A DNA stretch of 64,000 nt from Bactericera cockerelli (lineage: Eukaryota; Arthropoda; Insecta; Hemiptera; Triozidae). The stretch is taken from positions 23,067,676 to 23,131,675 of the forward strand of contig CM044963.1 in the NCBI GenBank assembly GCA_024516035.1, written 5' to 3'. The stretch's first letter is position 1, and each line of letters starts with the position of its first letter. Positions 30,131-39,474 of the stretch are shown piece after piece. The position numbers and the translations under genes were made by a program. A model generated the notes under the pieces. It did not search any database. It saw only the letters and a program-made list of their open reading frames with translations, and was not told the DNA's origin.

Positions 30131-30703
30131 GCGGAATTAATAGACGTTTTTGTTGTACCTCTGAAGCGCTAAGTCTCTAATTGCGTACTGTCCAAGATAG
30201 GGAAAACCGATGCTAAGCAATGAGGCGATGAGCCAGATTGTCCCCTAAGACTAGGTATTGTGCGTTGTGTTTGGTTGAAACGCCGACTTGAGGGAGGATC
30301 TGGACTATCTTGAATTTTAGCCAGCGTCGATGGCATGTTGAATACACCGGTTCCCTTCAGAACACCGAAGTTAAGCGACATCCAGCGAGGTTAAGACTTG
30401 GATGGGTGACCATTCAAATTCTAATTCTCGTGACGCTGGCTTTTCCCGGCCCCACTCAGGCTGGGTGAGGTCAATGTGAGTAGCAGGTTTGTGAGTTTCC
30501 TGCGAATGGAGGGTAAAACCCCCGTCGTGATATGACCATGGCAGTTGAAAGCGACGTTAAAACCCCACTTAAAAAAAAAGCGTAATTAATAGACAAAGTC
30601 TTTATCACAAGTCGTTGCTAAGCGTCGGTTCTCCCTATCTTACACAGTACGCAATTTGTGCCTTAGCGCCACAGAGGTATTAAAAAAAGTCTATTAATTC
30701 CGC
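30131..30703. mobile_element. Family Q TIR element split by S5
   Basis: Inverted arms of about 100 bp: GCGGAATTAATAGAC, ACCTCTG...GCGCTAAG, TTGCGTACTGT and AAGATAGGG-AACCG on the left, complements on the right (30600-30703). Non-coding. It was present before the S5 insertion at 30320. Confidence 0.65.
30320..30579 (+). mobile_element. S5 SINE, complete
   Basis: Same structure as 17654, with head 30320-30440 (121 nt) and only about 9 A at the tail. By eye it differs from the 32.0-kb copy at only a few places, so both are young. Confidence 0.9.
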
Positions 30704-30934
30704 ATTTCCGACCTTAATTTTGCTTTTTCATGTGTCCCTAACAAGTTTCTCGCACCGCTTCCCAAGTCCAACTCTCATGGCGGGGAAGTAAAACATAAAC
30801 TTTGCTCGCACATGCTGAACAGATAACACAATTCTCTCCCCCTAATCTGGAATCTAGATCCCCTTGGAAAATGTTGCAACAATGGAAACAATAACTCAAA
30901 TAATTGTCAATTTATTTTCTGCCAAGTTTTTATC

Positions 30935-31530
30935 TTCCCCTACTTCCCTACTCCTCCTCCTTCTACTTCTTCTCCTCCTTATCCTCTTTCTCCTTCTTCT
31001 CCTACTTCTACTCCTTCTCCTTCTCTTCCTTCTCTTTCTTCTCCTTCTTTTCCTCCTCCTTCACCTTCTCTTTCTCCTTCTCCTAATTTTCCTCCTTCTT
31101 CTCTTTCTCCTTCTTCTCTTTCTCATAATTCTCCTCCTTCTTCTCTTTCTCCTTCTTCTCCTTCTCCTAATTCTCCTCCTTCTTCTCTTTCTCCTTCTTC
31201 TCTTCTCATAATTCTCCTCCTTCTTCTCTTCTCCTTCTTCTCCTTCTCATAATTCTCCTCCTTCTTCTCTTTCTCCTTCTTCTCCTTCTCCTAATTCTCC
31301 TCCTTCTTCTCTTTCTCCTTCTTCTCCTTCTCATAATTCTCCTCCTTCTTCTCTTTCTCCTTCTTCTCCTTCTCATAATTCTCCTCCTTCTTCTCTTTCT
31401 CCTTCTTCTCCTTCTCCTAATTCTCTCTTCTTCTGTTCTCCTATTCTCCTCCTTCTCTCCTTCTCCAATTCTCCTTCTCCTAATTCTCCTTCTTCTCATT
31501 CTCCTGCTCCTAAATTCTCCTTCTCTTTCT
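30935..31530. repeat. CTT-rich tandem array, ~42-bp higher unit
   Basis: The unit AATTCTCCTCCTTCTTCTCT plus TTCTCCTTCTTCTCCTTCTC is repeated about ten times, with AATT as phase marker. Mirror-symmetric polypurine/polypyrimidine tracts like this can form triplex DNA. The Leu-rich and Arg-rich frames are artefacts. Confidence 0.9.
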
Positions 31531-31797
31531 CATTGAAAAAACAATGAAAAACAAAAGACGACCTCAATACCCTAGATAGAAAGATGAGAAACAGAAATGA
31601 ATCTTGTTTGAGGGAAAACATAATTTTAGAGCTGAGAACAGATATTTGACAGTGGTACGAGTAAATAGGAAAAGAGATCTTGATCAGCAAGACGTACAAA
31701 GCAAGTTGAGCGTCAACAGTTTTAGATAATGGTATAGTTATACTTATAATATGCTGCGAAATAAGAATAAACTGGGGAGGGTAGGCATGGGCAGGAT

Positions 31798-31900
31798 TAT
31801 TCTAGGATAGTTTTGAGGTCAATTCCTCATAACTATCGTAGAATAATAATTAAGTTTTGAGGTCAATTCCTCAAAACTATTATAGAATAATAATTTTATT
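31798..31900. repeat. Two ~55-bp repeats with palindrome
   Basis: AGTTTTGAGGTCAATTCCTC occurs twice. In the second copy AGTTTTGAGG and CCTCAAAACT form a perfect hairpin. Confidence 0.7.
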
Positions 31901-32042
31901 GTCCCTGAAAATAGATGGCATCTGCTAGGTTTTTGAATCCCATGACGAGTACATTTATCTTTTACTGCGACTTTTCCAAAACCTACTTAAGGTTGGATTT
32001 GTTCCGCGGATCCTTTCCTTCCATATCTTTAAACTCTCTAGA

Positions 32043-32290
32043 GCCAGCGTCGATGGCATGTTGAATACACCGGTTCCCTTCAGAACACCGAAGTTAAGCG
32101 ACATCCAGCGAGGTTAAGACTTGGATGGGTGACCATTCAAATTCTAATTCTCGTGACGCTGGCTTTTTCCGGCCCCACTCAGGCTGGGTGAGGTCAATGT
32201 GAGTAGCAGGTTTGTGAGTTTCCTGCGAATGGAGGGTAAAACCCCCGTCGTGATATGACCATGGCAGTTGAAAGCGACGTTACCCCACTT

Positions 32291-32317
<27 letters not shown>
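32043..32317 (+). mobile_element. S5 SINE, complete with target duplication
   Basis: Head 32043-32163, body, then 27 A. The flank AAACTCTCTA is found on both sides (32031-32040 and right after the A tail), the clearest proof of LINE-type insertion for this family. Confidence 0.93.
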
Positions 32318-32321
<4 letters not shown>

Positions 32322-32409
32322 TAAATTGTTCTACAACTCTTCATTCAGAAGAGTGGAAGAGCACTTGGTTGGGTGGAAGAGCTCACAGTGTGAGAATCCT
32401 GCCGTTAAA

Positions 32410-33090
32410 GCCATAAAAAAAGAGTCTACTGTAATGCAGACAAGTCGTGTACTTTCAAATCTATGAGAACCTAGGTACAGTTCAATTGTAAAAATTCCAT
32501 TCAATTCAATTCACTCTAGTTCAATTCAATTCTTTGTTATGTCCAGTTCAAGTTGTGACTTCTATGTTTCATTCAGAAGAGTCCACAGAAATGCAGACAA
32601 GTCGTGTACTTTCAAATCTATGAGAACCTAGGTACAGTTCAATCGTAAGAATTCAATTCACTCTAGTTCAATTCAATTCTGCCTTGTGTCCAGTTCAAGT
32701 TCTAACTTCTATGTTTCATTCAGAAGAGTCCACTGGAATGCAGGCAAGCGAATACTTTCAAATCTATGAGAACCTAGGTACAGTTCAATTGTCAGAATTC
32801 AATTCAATTCACTCTAGTTGAATTCAATTTAATTCTGCGTTGTGTCCAGTTCAATTTCTGACTTCTATGTTTCATTCAGAAGAGTCCACTGGAATGCAGG
32901 CAAGTCGTGTACTTTCAAATCTATGAGAACTGAGGTACAGTGCAATTGTAAGAATTCAATTCAATTCACTCTAGTTCAATTCAATTCTTTTTTGTGTCCA
33001 GTTCAAAATCTGACTTCTATGTTTCATTCAGAAGAGTCCACAGGAATGCAGGCAAGTCGTGTACTTTCAAATCTATGTGAACCTAGGGTG
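32410..33090. repeat. Tandem array, ~147-156 bp unit, 4.5 copies
   Basis: Unit landmarks: TTTCATTCAGAAGAGTCCA at 32567, 32714, 32870 and 33022, then AAGTCGTGTACTTTCAAATC and CTAGGTACAGTTCAATTG. Units contain AATTC microrepeats that vary in number and set the length differences. Confidence 0.9.
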
Positions 33091-33227
33091 CTCGCTTCTC
33101 GCTCTACATTCATAAGACTCTCATACAGGGTGTCTTACAATAAAAGTACTCTTTAATAAAAGTTAATGTCAGCTAGACCTGTAGTATTTGTATATACCTA
33201 ATAAAGTGAATATCCTTATAATAATAA

Positions 33228-33462
33228 TACCAACCTCAGTAGCTTGATCGATAAAGCGGCGGACTTGTAACCTGGAGGTCGATGGTTCAAGTCCCGGTTT
33301 CACCGTAGTTTTATAAAACCGTAGCACAGTTGAATTTAAAGCTAATATTAGACGTACATTTCTCTCAGTGTAGTAAAGCCAGTTTGAGTATTTGTGATAT
33401 CGCGAAAGTGATTAACACAAATGTGAAAACTTTATCAAAAAATAAATAATAATAATAATTCC
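33228..33462 (+). mobile_element. SC SINE, best copy
   Basis: Head ACCTCAGTAGCTTGATCG (A box), GGACTTGTAACCTGGAGGTC (anticodon-arm region, loop CTTGTAA, Thr-like TGT), B box GGTTCAAGTCC. Body: GTTTGAGTATTTGTGATATC, GCGAAAGTGATTAACACAAA, ending in AATAATAAT. Confidence 0.85.
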
Positions 33463-33760
33463 GTGACATAGGCACAGTGATACTTAACTTGTCATATTTT
33501 TAATTATTTTATTTGTGTGTAACGGGTTGCAACCGAGTAATTGGAGGAGCAAGGACTCTGATTGTTAAGTCTCATCTGTAAATAAATATCGTTAAAAAAA
33601 GTAAGTAGGTACCACTGATTTTTTCTGATCTGTGGTGTCGTTCCACACACCACCCGGTATATTAAGGAATGACTCGAGATCAAAAGATCAGGACACACGT
33701 GCAACGCTCAGGTGCGCTCTCTCCTGTAGATATATATTATACAGGGTGTACCATATACTC
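33463..33760. other. No recognised feature
   Basis: AT-rich, no exon seen. Confidence 0.35.
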
Positions 33761-33764
33761 GTAT

Positions 33765-33848
33765 ATAAAAAGCAACGTGATCTCCCACTAAAAACTGACC
33801 ATCGAAAATTTTGGGTGGTGCCATTACTTTGCTTTGTATTATAGGATG
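33765..33848 (+). repeat. Family M fragment
   Basis: AACTGACCATCGAAAATTTT and CCATTACTTTGCTTTGTATT. Partner of 18770-18890. Confidence 0.45.
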
Positions 33849-34207
33849 GCTGCAAGTCCTGCGCTCGAATTTCTAAATTTTCAACATCAAAATTTCAAGT
33901 ATATGAATGTTAGAAGAAGCTGAGTCCGAATTATCTAAAAGATGAAATACATTGCGAAGGACACGGACGCTTCATGGAGTAAAAGAAGACTGTAATAGAG
34001 AAAAATTAAAAAAGGCAACGTAGTTTGCGAAATAATTATATAATAATAGGTATATAAATAAAACTCCCTTTAGTTACCGTCACATCTTCCAATATTAGAA
34101 AGGCAGGACAAGATTCTGGTGCACCTTGTATAAACACAGTCATTCCGACTCTATCCTGATCTTACAACCCGAGGTATTCTGTTATGTGGGTGTAAGAGAA
34201 CAGATAG

Positions 34208-34282
34208 TGAGGCTGGGTACTCATGAACTAGTGGTCTTGTGGTCCGGAGGTCTCGAGATCGAAACCCTGGGAGTGGCATTTT
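34208..34282 (+). mobile_element. tRNA-like sequence, low conservation
   Basis: GGGTACTCATGAACTAGTGG and a B-box-like GAGATCGAAACCC. Only copy in the window; possibly a decayed SINE head. Confidence 0.25.
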
Positions 34283-34544
34283 TTTGCAAATCTCGTTTTT
34301 TGATGGGATGGCAACGAGTTTGTTTTTTTAAATTAAATTGACGGGTGTAACACCCATTATACAACATTGATCACAAAAAAATCTAGAATCAGAATGATAA
34401 AATTAAATTAAATTAAGACTGCATATTAAAAAAATGCAACACAATTTTTTAAGAACCAGCCTAAATTTAGAAAGAAAAGTGCAATTTTCATTAAGAAAAT
34501 GTTTTACATATTTCAATTGTTTGGCCTTTCAAAGAATCTTCGGT

Positions 34545-34645
34545 AAAACTCCCGTCATGATATGATTGTGCATTTGCAAAAGACTGGGTTTAACCCCAAC
34601 CCATCCCCCTCCAAAACGAAAAAATCAAAAAAAAAAAAAAATACT
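34545..34645 (+). mobile_element. S5/SB 3' end
   Basis: GGTAAAACTCCCGTCATGAT, ATGATTGTGCATTTGCAAAA, then A-rich tail. Diverged. Confidence 0.55.
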
Positions 34646-34784
34646 GCACCCGAGTTCCAGCCCAAGGCATAGCCTATTTTTATTTATTTTTAACCTTTAC
34701 ACTACCTACACAAAAAGACATTTATAATATTATATTGCATTGTTTCGGCCCGAATTTGGCGCCACCGGTTATTTCAAATTTACC

Positions 34785-35606
34785 AGTATCTCTAGAACTC
34801 AGAACTTTTATCTCTGGAGCTCAGAACTTTTATCTCTGGAACTCAGTACTTATATCTCTAGAGCTCAGAACTTATATCTCTAGAGCTCAGAAATTATATC
34901 TCTAGAGCTCAGAACTAATACTCTAGAGCTCAGAACTTATATCTCTAGAGCTCAGAACTTATATCTCTAGAGCTCAGAACTTATATCTCTAGAGCTCAGA
35001 ACTAATATCTCTAGAGCTCAGAACTAATATCTCTAGAGCTCAGAACTTATATCTCTAGAACTCAGAACTTATTTCTCTAGAGCTCAGAACTAATATCTCT
35101 AGAGCTCAGAACTTATATCTCTAGAGCTCAGAACTAATATCTCTAGAGCTCAGAACTTATATCTCTAGAACTCAGTACTTATATCTGTAGAACTTAGTAC
35201 TTATAGGCTGTAGAACTCAGTACTTATATCTCTGGAACTCAGTATTTATATCTCTAGAACTCAGTACTTTTATCTCTAGAAATCAGAACTTATATCATCT
35301 CTAAAACTCAGTACTTATATCTCTAGATCTCAGTACTCATATCTCTAGAACTCAGTACTTATATCTCTAGAACTCAGAACTTATATCTCTAGAACTCAGT
35401 ACTTAGGTATATCTCTAGATCTCAGTACTCATATCTCTAGAACTCAGTACTTATATCTCTAGAACTCAGAACTTATATCTCTAGAGCTCAGAACTAATAT
35501 CTCTAGAGCTCAGAACTTATATCTCTAGAGCTCAGAACTAATATCTCTAGAGCTCAGAACTTATATCTCTAGAACTCAGTAGTCCTCAGTACTTATAGCT
35601 CTAGAA
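34785..35606. repeat. Minisatellite, 22-bp unit, ~37 copies
   Basis: Unit TATCTCTAGAGCTCAGAACT + TA. Three variant states (GAGCTC/GAACTC, AGAACT/AGTACT, TTATA/TAATA) occur in blocks, so segments were duplicated as groups. Each unit holds the palindromes CTAG and GAGCTC. Confidence 0.93.
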
Positions 35607-35611
35607 CTTCA

Positions 35612-36420
35612 GGTATTTGCGTTTCTCTCCAGAGTGGCTTGGTATTTCAGACAAGTCACGATCTGGCGAAGTCAGGCATGTTGGAGGTCGCCTCCGAGAT
35701 TGAAATGAAGCAGGCAGGCTAATTTCTGGAACTGTCTAGTTGGTGATTTACTGAGATCAACTTTGAAAAAGTGTACACGAAGTGGAATTGATTGTGAAAT
35801 TTCATTTCAAATGAAATGAGTTCAAAATTGGTATAAAAAAAATATTCAGGCATCACCCAGCGTTGTTTTACATTTCCCGTTAAAAAAACGTAAATTCTAG
35901 ATTTAGGTCCACAGAAGCTCATATAATAAAAAATCTCGGTAAATTTCGATCTTAAACAAGTTTAATTTAGTTCATGAAACGTAAAAAGTTTACCTACATG
36001 TGTAATTAGTATTACACCCACGTATGTATGGTGTTTTTATCTGTTCCACTATCAATAGTGCGAGAATATTACTACAACAAAAATGTCAAAATAACATCCA
36101 ATAACACCCCTCCTCTTCATAAAAATGAAACAGACATTTATTAGATTACCCAAAAACCATCAAAAACATTTTGCAACACGGATTGTACGACATGCGAGCA
36201 ATCGACTGCCATTCACAGACGCGAAATAACTAACAGAATTAGATTTGAAACTTGCAGTAATTAGATTTGAATCTCGTAATTAGATTTACCTCTAGAAAAA
36301 CATGGCGGGAGTGCGGAGTTCTCTGAAGGCTTGTCCTCTAAAAGTTCACTAATTAGAGCAAATTGAGTGTTTTCTGTTCTAAATTGAAAGAACCCCTCCA
36401 TCCGTAGCATCCCTTTTTTT
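35612..36420. other. No recognised feature
   Basis: Short frames only. GTAATTAGATTTGAA is duplicated near 36240 and 36260. Confidence 0.35.
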
Positions 36421-36423
36421 ACC

Positions 36424-36586
36424 TTAACACTTAGACGACCGGCATGGTTTTTCGTGAATTCTCTTGTGGGACCGGCGCGGCGATAATACGGCTCTCCGAC
36501 ATTGTGTACCACCGGTGGTACACCCGGTCCATTCCGTACGAACGTGCGTGTACCACCGGTGGTACACCCGGTCGTCTAAGTGTTAA
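36424..36586. mobile_element. TTAA-flanked MITE (piggyBac-type target)
   Basis: TTAA on both sides, 15-bp inverted ends CACTTAGACGACCGG. The 20-bp palindrome GTGTACCACCGGTGGTACAC is present twice in the right half, each followed by CCGGTC. Non-coding, 163 bp. Confidence 0.75.
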
Positions 36587-36597
36587 GTTGAAAAAGT

Positions 36598-36790
36598 CTA
36601 CAAATAACAAGTAAGTGGTTAAGCACTCGCTTGCCATGTGGGAGGTTCCCGGTTCAATTCCCCGTGCCGACAAAAGAATTGTATTTTTAATTTGGTTACA
36701 GTTGTTAGACATACCTTCCGGTGCGCTCGTGTTGACCCGTTGTGTATTGTGTCACTTCGTGCCAAAAACAAAAAGTTTTTATAAAGTCTG
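36598..36790 (+). mobile_element. SF SINE
   Basis: AAGTGGTTAAGCACTCGCTT, CCCGGTTCAATTCCC (B box) and GCCGACAAA, then TTGGTTACAGTTGTTAGAC, ACCTTCCGGTGCGCTCGTG. The first ten bases of the head are lost. Confidence 0.75.
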
Positions 36791-36794
36791 GTTT

Positions 36795-37185
36795 TCCACT
36801 CATTTCAGTCAAGAGTATTCCTTTTATGTCACTAATCTGGTCTTCCTGTCTTCCCATCGCCCACAACTGGTGTCTTCATTTTCCTTCTCTCAGATTTCAT
36901 CGTCAAAAATCTCTTGGGTGAGAGTTGGATTGTATGTCCTAGATTTATTGTGTCCCTATTGAGCGAAAGCCTGTTAGATCCCCTTTTATTTGAAAAGCCA
37001 TCTGATCAAGAAAGCTTTTTATAATAATTAGATTTCTTATGAAACCCGTGCCAGATCACAACGGGACGAATTAGATAAGCTTTAGAAAGAAAATTGAAGA
37101 TTTCTTGTTTCGTTTTACAGATGACAAATTGGAAAGCTGATTCTGTCTGAAGGCAATGTCTCCGCTGACCGCTGAATTTTTTTTT
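36795..37185. other. No recognised feature
   Basis: Nothing assignable. Confidence 0.35.
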
Positions 37186-37189
37186 TATG

Positions 37190-37315
37190 TTGAAACTAAG
37201 ACAGCATTAATGGCTCGTTGAAGTTTGAAAAGATTGAAAGACTTCATGAGTGACTACTCAAATTTGAACTCTTCTGGCTATTCCCGGATCCACCCCGGGT
37301 GGGTGAGGCTGACAA
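37190..37315 (+). mobile_element. S5 remnant, strongly diverged
   Basis: GACTTCATGAGTGACTACTC and CCACCCCGGGTGGGTGAGG retain the 5S box C to core junction. Confidence 0.4.
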
Positions 37316-37398
37316 AATGCATTGTCTGAAATCAAAATAAATACCCGATATATTCAGACTAGAGATGATTTTCAGTAACTCTCTCCAGTGTAGTATGT

Positions 37399-37560
37399 AC
37401 AGTCAATCCTGGATATAAGAGGACTCATGGGACCGCATTTTTTCTCTTCTATCCAGGTTTCTTTTGAGGTTATTTTCCCTTAGATATAAGTAAATTTGAC
37501 CAGGAAATTCTTCTCTTATATTCAGGTTTCTATTGTACCCAGTTCTCTTACATACAGTTC
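37399..37560 (+). mobile_element. pogo/Tigger-like remnant
   Basis: Begins CAGTCAATCCTGGATATAAG after TA, then CTCTTCTATCCAGGTTTC and TCTCTTATATTCAGGTTTC. Same family as 24860-25092; one end only. Confidence 0.45.
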
Positions 37561-37577
37561 TCCAGGTTTTTTAGTTT

Positions 37578-37725
37578 TATTTTTAAAGTTATCTATTAAA
37601 CACTTCCGTTATATCACGATTACTCAAACTAGCTTTAGTAAATTTTCGCTGAAACCGGGACTTGAACCATCGACCTTCAGGATACAAGTCCGCCGCCTTA
37701 TCGATGCAGCTACTGAGGTCACTTA
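37578..37725 (-). mobile_element. SC SINE
   Basis: Minus strand: GACCTCAGTAGCTGCATCG, GGACTTGTATCCTGAAGGTC, GGTTCAAGTCCCGG, body with GAGTAATCGTGATATAACG. Confidence 0.8.
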
Positions 37726-37860
37726 TATCCAGATTCCAATTTTGTATGTCGCTCCAACAATCACCTTTTTGCTTTCAAATCGCGCCATATGCTTCACATG
37801 TGCTGAATTTCACATGTGCCTTCCAGGCATTTGGCTTGAGACTCCAGATTACACACATGT

Positions 37861-38046
37861 ATGAGATATATTGGGAATGAAGCATGTTTTGGAAAAGGTT
37901 TAGGCAAGATGTCAAGTGAAAACAACACCAAATGTGCAAACGTTGATTCATCATTGGGATCTAAGAGTATTTTGGGAGGTTCATCATTCAAATCCAAGAG
38001 TATTTTGGGAGGTTTACAAGGTGTACCATGTTTAAATCAAACATGA
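37861..38046 (+). CDS. Hypothetical ORF with internal repeat
   Basis: 61 codons: MRYIGNEACFGKGLGK..., then SLGSKSILGGSSFKSKSILG from a 33-bp tandem duplication, ending LNQT. Could be a terminal exon, but no acceptor is convincing. Low weight. Confidence 0.2.
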   Translation: MRYIGNEACFGKGLGKMSSENNTKCANVDSSLGSKSILGGSSFKSKSILGGLQGVPCLNQT

Positions 38047-38170
38047 AGTTAATAATAATAATATCGCGAAATATACAAGTTCTCAAGAAAATTTACAATA
38101 ATTATAGGTTTTCCTGATATAATAATTATAATTACTATACCAGATAAAAACAAATAAACATCGAAATAGT

Positions 38171-38326
38171 TTGAAGATAGAAAACACTCTTGTTTTACTT
38201 AAAGTATTTATTTTTAGATGGCCATTTCGCCAGATACGGCATCGTCAGTGAACCGTAACTGGCGGAATGGCCATCTGAAAACAAATAATTAATTAAACAA
38301 AAAAAAGCCAACTGTTTTCTATCTGC
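38171..38326. mobile_element. Foldback/MITE
   Basis: Arms pair GATAGAAAACA with TGTTTTCTATC and AGATGGCCATT.CGCCAG.TACGG with its complement around CATCGTCAGTGAA. Inner stem nearly perfect. Non-coding. Confidence 0.6.
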
Positions 38327-38359
38327 AAAACATTTCAATAATATCGTTTTATTTATACT

Positions 38360-38540
38360 GCCCGAAGTGCCCGATTCAGACTAATGAGTCCCATTATTCC
38401 AGCAGTACACCCAATACGTATTATTACGTGGTCAAAATCCCAAATGGAAGGATAACTTGACATGTTTCGGCTGGGTTTTGAACTAGCGACCTCTGGATTA
38501 CCAGACAGACACCTTGGCCACTGAGCTACCGGAACTTGTT
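38360..38540 (-). mobile_element. SE SINE
   Basis: Minus strand: TTCCGGTAGCTCAGTGGCC, CTGGTAATCCAGAGGTCGC, weak B box, TATCCTTCCATTTGGGATTT, ATTATTCCAGCAGTA on the plus strand. Confidence 0.8.
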
Positions 38541-38607
38541 TAGTGTATTTCGAGAAAGTATGCAACTATGCAAATATCTTATACCTACTGTACATTATTT
38601 TTTACCG

Positions 38608-38640
38608 ACCTCAGTAGCTTGATGGACTTGTAAAATGGAG
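38608..38640 (+). mobile_element. SC head scrap
   Basis: ACCGACCTCAGTAGCTTGAT then GGACTTGTAA, with the region between deleted. Confidence 0.5.
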
Positions 38641-38974
38641 TAAGTATTTTTGGACGGTATACATAAGTACAATGTACATAAAAAGACACAAACATAACAT
38701 TTGTGGATATTTTCGTCAGGATAGATACAACATGTGTTTGAATGGGTAGGTACATTTTTGTTTCTTTTGTTGGGAGTGTTTGAATTTACTTTGAAATTAC
38801 TGGGGATGAAAAGTGCCAACTTCAATTTCTAAATTTATATGCTCGTAAATATAAGGGATTCTACTTATAAAATGAAAATACCTACTTAGTTAATCATTAA
38901 TATTTTAATTTTTTTTTTATCATTATTGAATTCATTATTAGCATTATCCTCAGTTGGTAGCGATAAAAGCAGTC

Positions 38975-39050
38975 CGGAATGATGTACGGCAGTGCCTCAT
39001 TGTGTTAAGTAGGGTCGAAAAATAAATACAAGACCTGCCGGGTTACAGCC
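38975..39050 (+). repeat. Dispersed motif P
   Basis: ATGTACGGCAGTGCCTCATT, GTTAAGTAGGGTCGAAAAAT and CTGCCGGGTTACAGCC. Longest single copy. Confidence 0.45.
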
Positions 39051-39474
39051 ATATTCAGTGGCTTGAAAAGTAATCTTCCTTCTTCAGTAATTTGTCAGTC
39101 AGTGTTGTTAGATTTTAAGTGTTTCTCTCTAAATCAAATCTTACATCTTGATTATGAAGAAAAATATCAGAGCCCAAGAATTTCTTTTACAAAAACCATT
39201 TTCTTTTCTATGTGCAAAAGTTTTTAAATGAAACATCAACGATTCTAGTTCAGAAAGTACTCAATGACTCAAAAATACAGCAACCATCATTAAAACACCA
39301 ATATCATGTAGGTATATTTTCATGATACATAATCTCCAGACTGTAAAAGCTCTTACGATGAACAATCAAAATAAAAGCCTTCCAATTTCTCAGACATCAA
39401 ATTCTCTGAAACAAACCACATTTGAGTAAGAAAGTATTTGATACCTCAAAAAGTTGATAACCAAAGCTCTTAAA

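Noticed and set aside
30864..31499. Poly-Leu and poly-Arg frames
   Set aside because: Translations of the CTT-rich array; no start context or homology-like pattern.
32842..33156. 104-codon frame over the ~150-bp array
   Set aside because: Repeats the array unit; not conserved in frame between units because unit lengths are not multiples of three.
34785..35606. CRISPR-like array
   Set aside because: Units are contiguous 22-mers without unique spacers, in a eukaryotic context.
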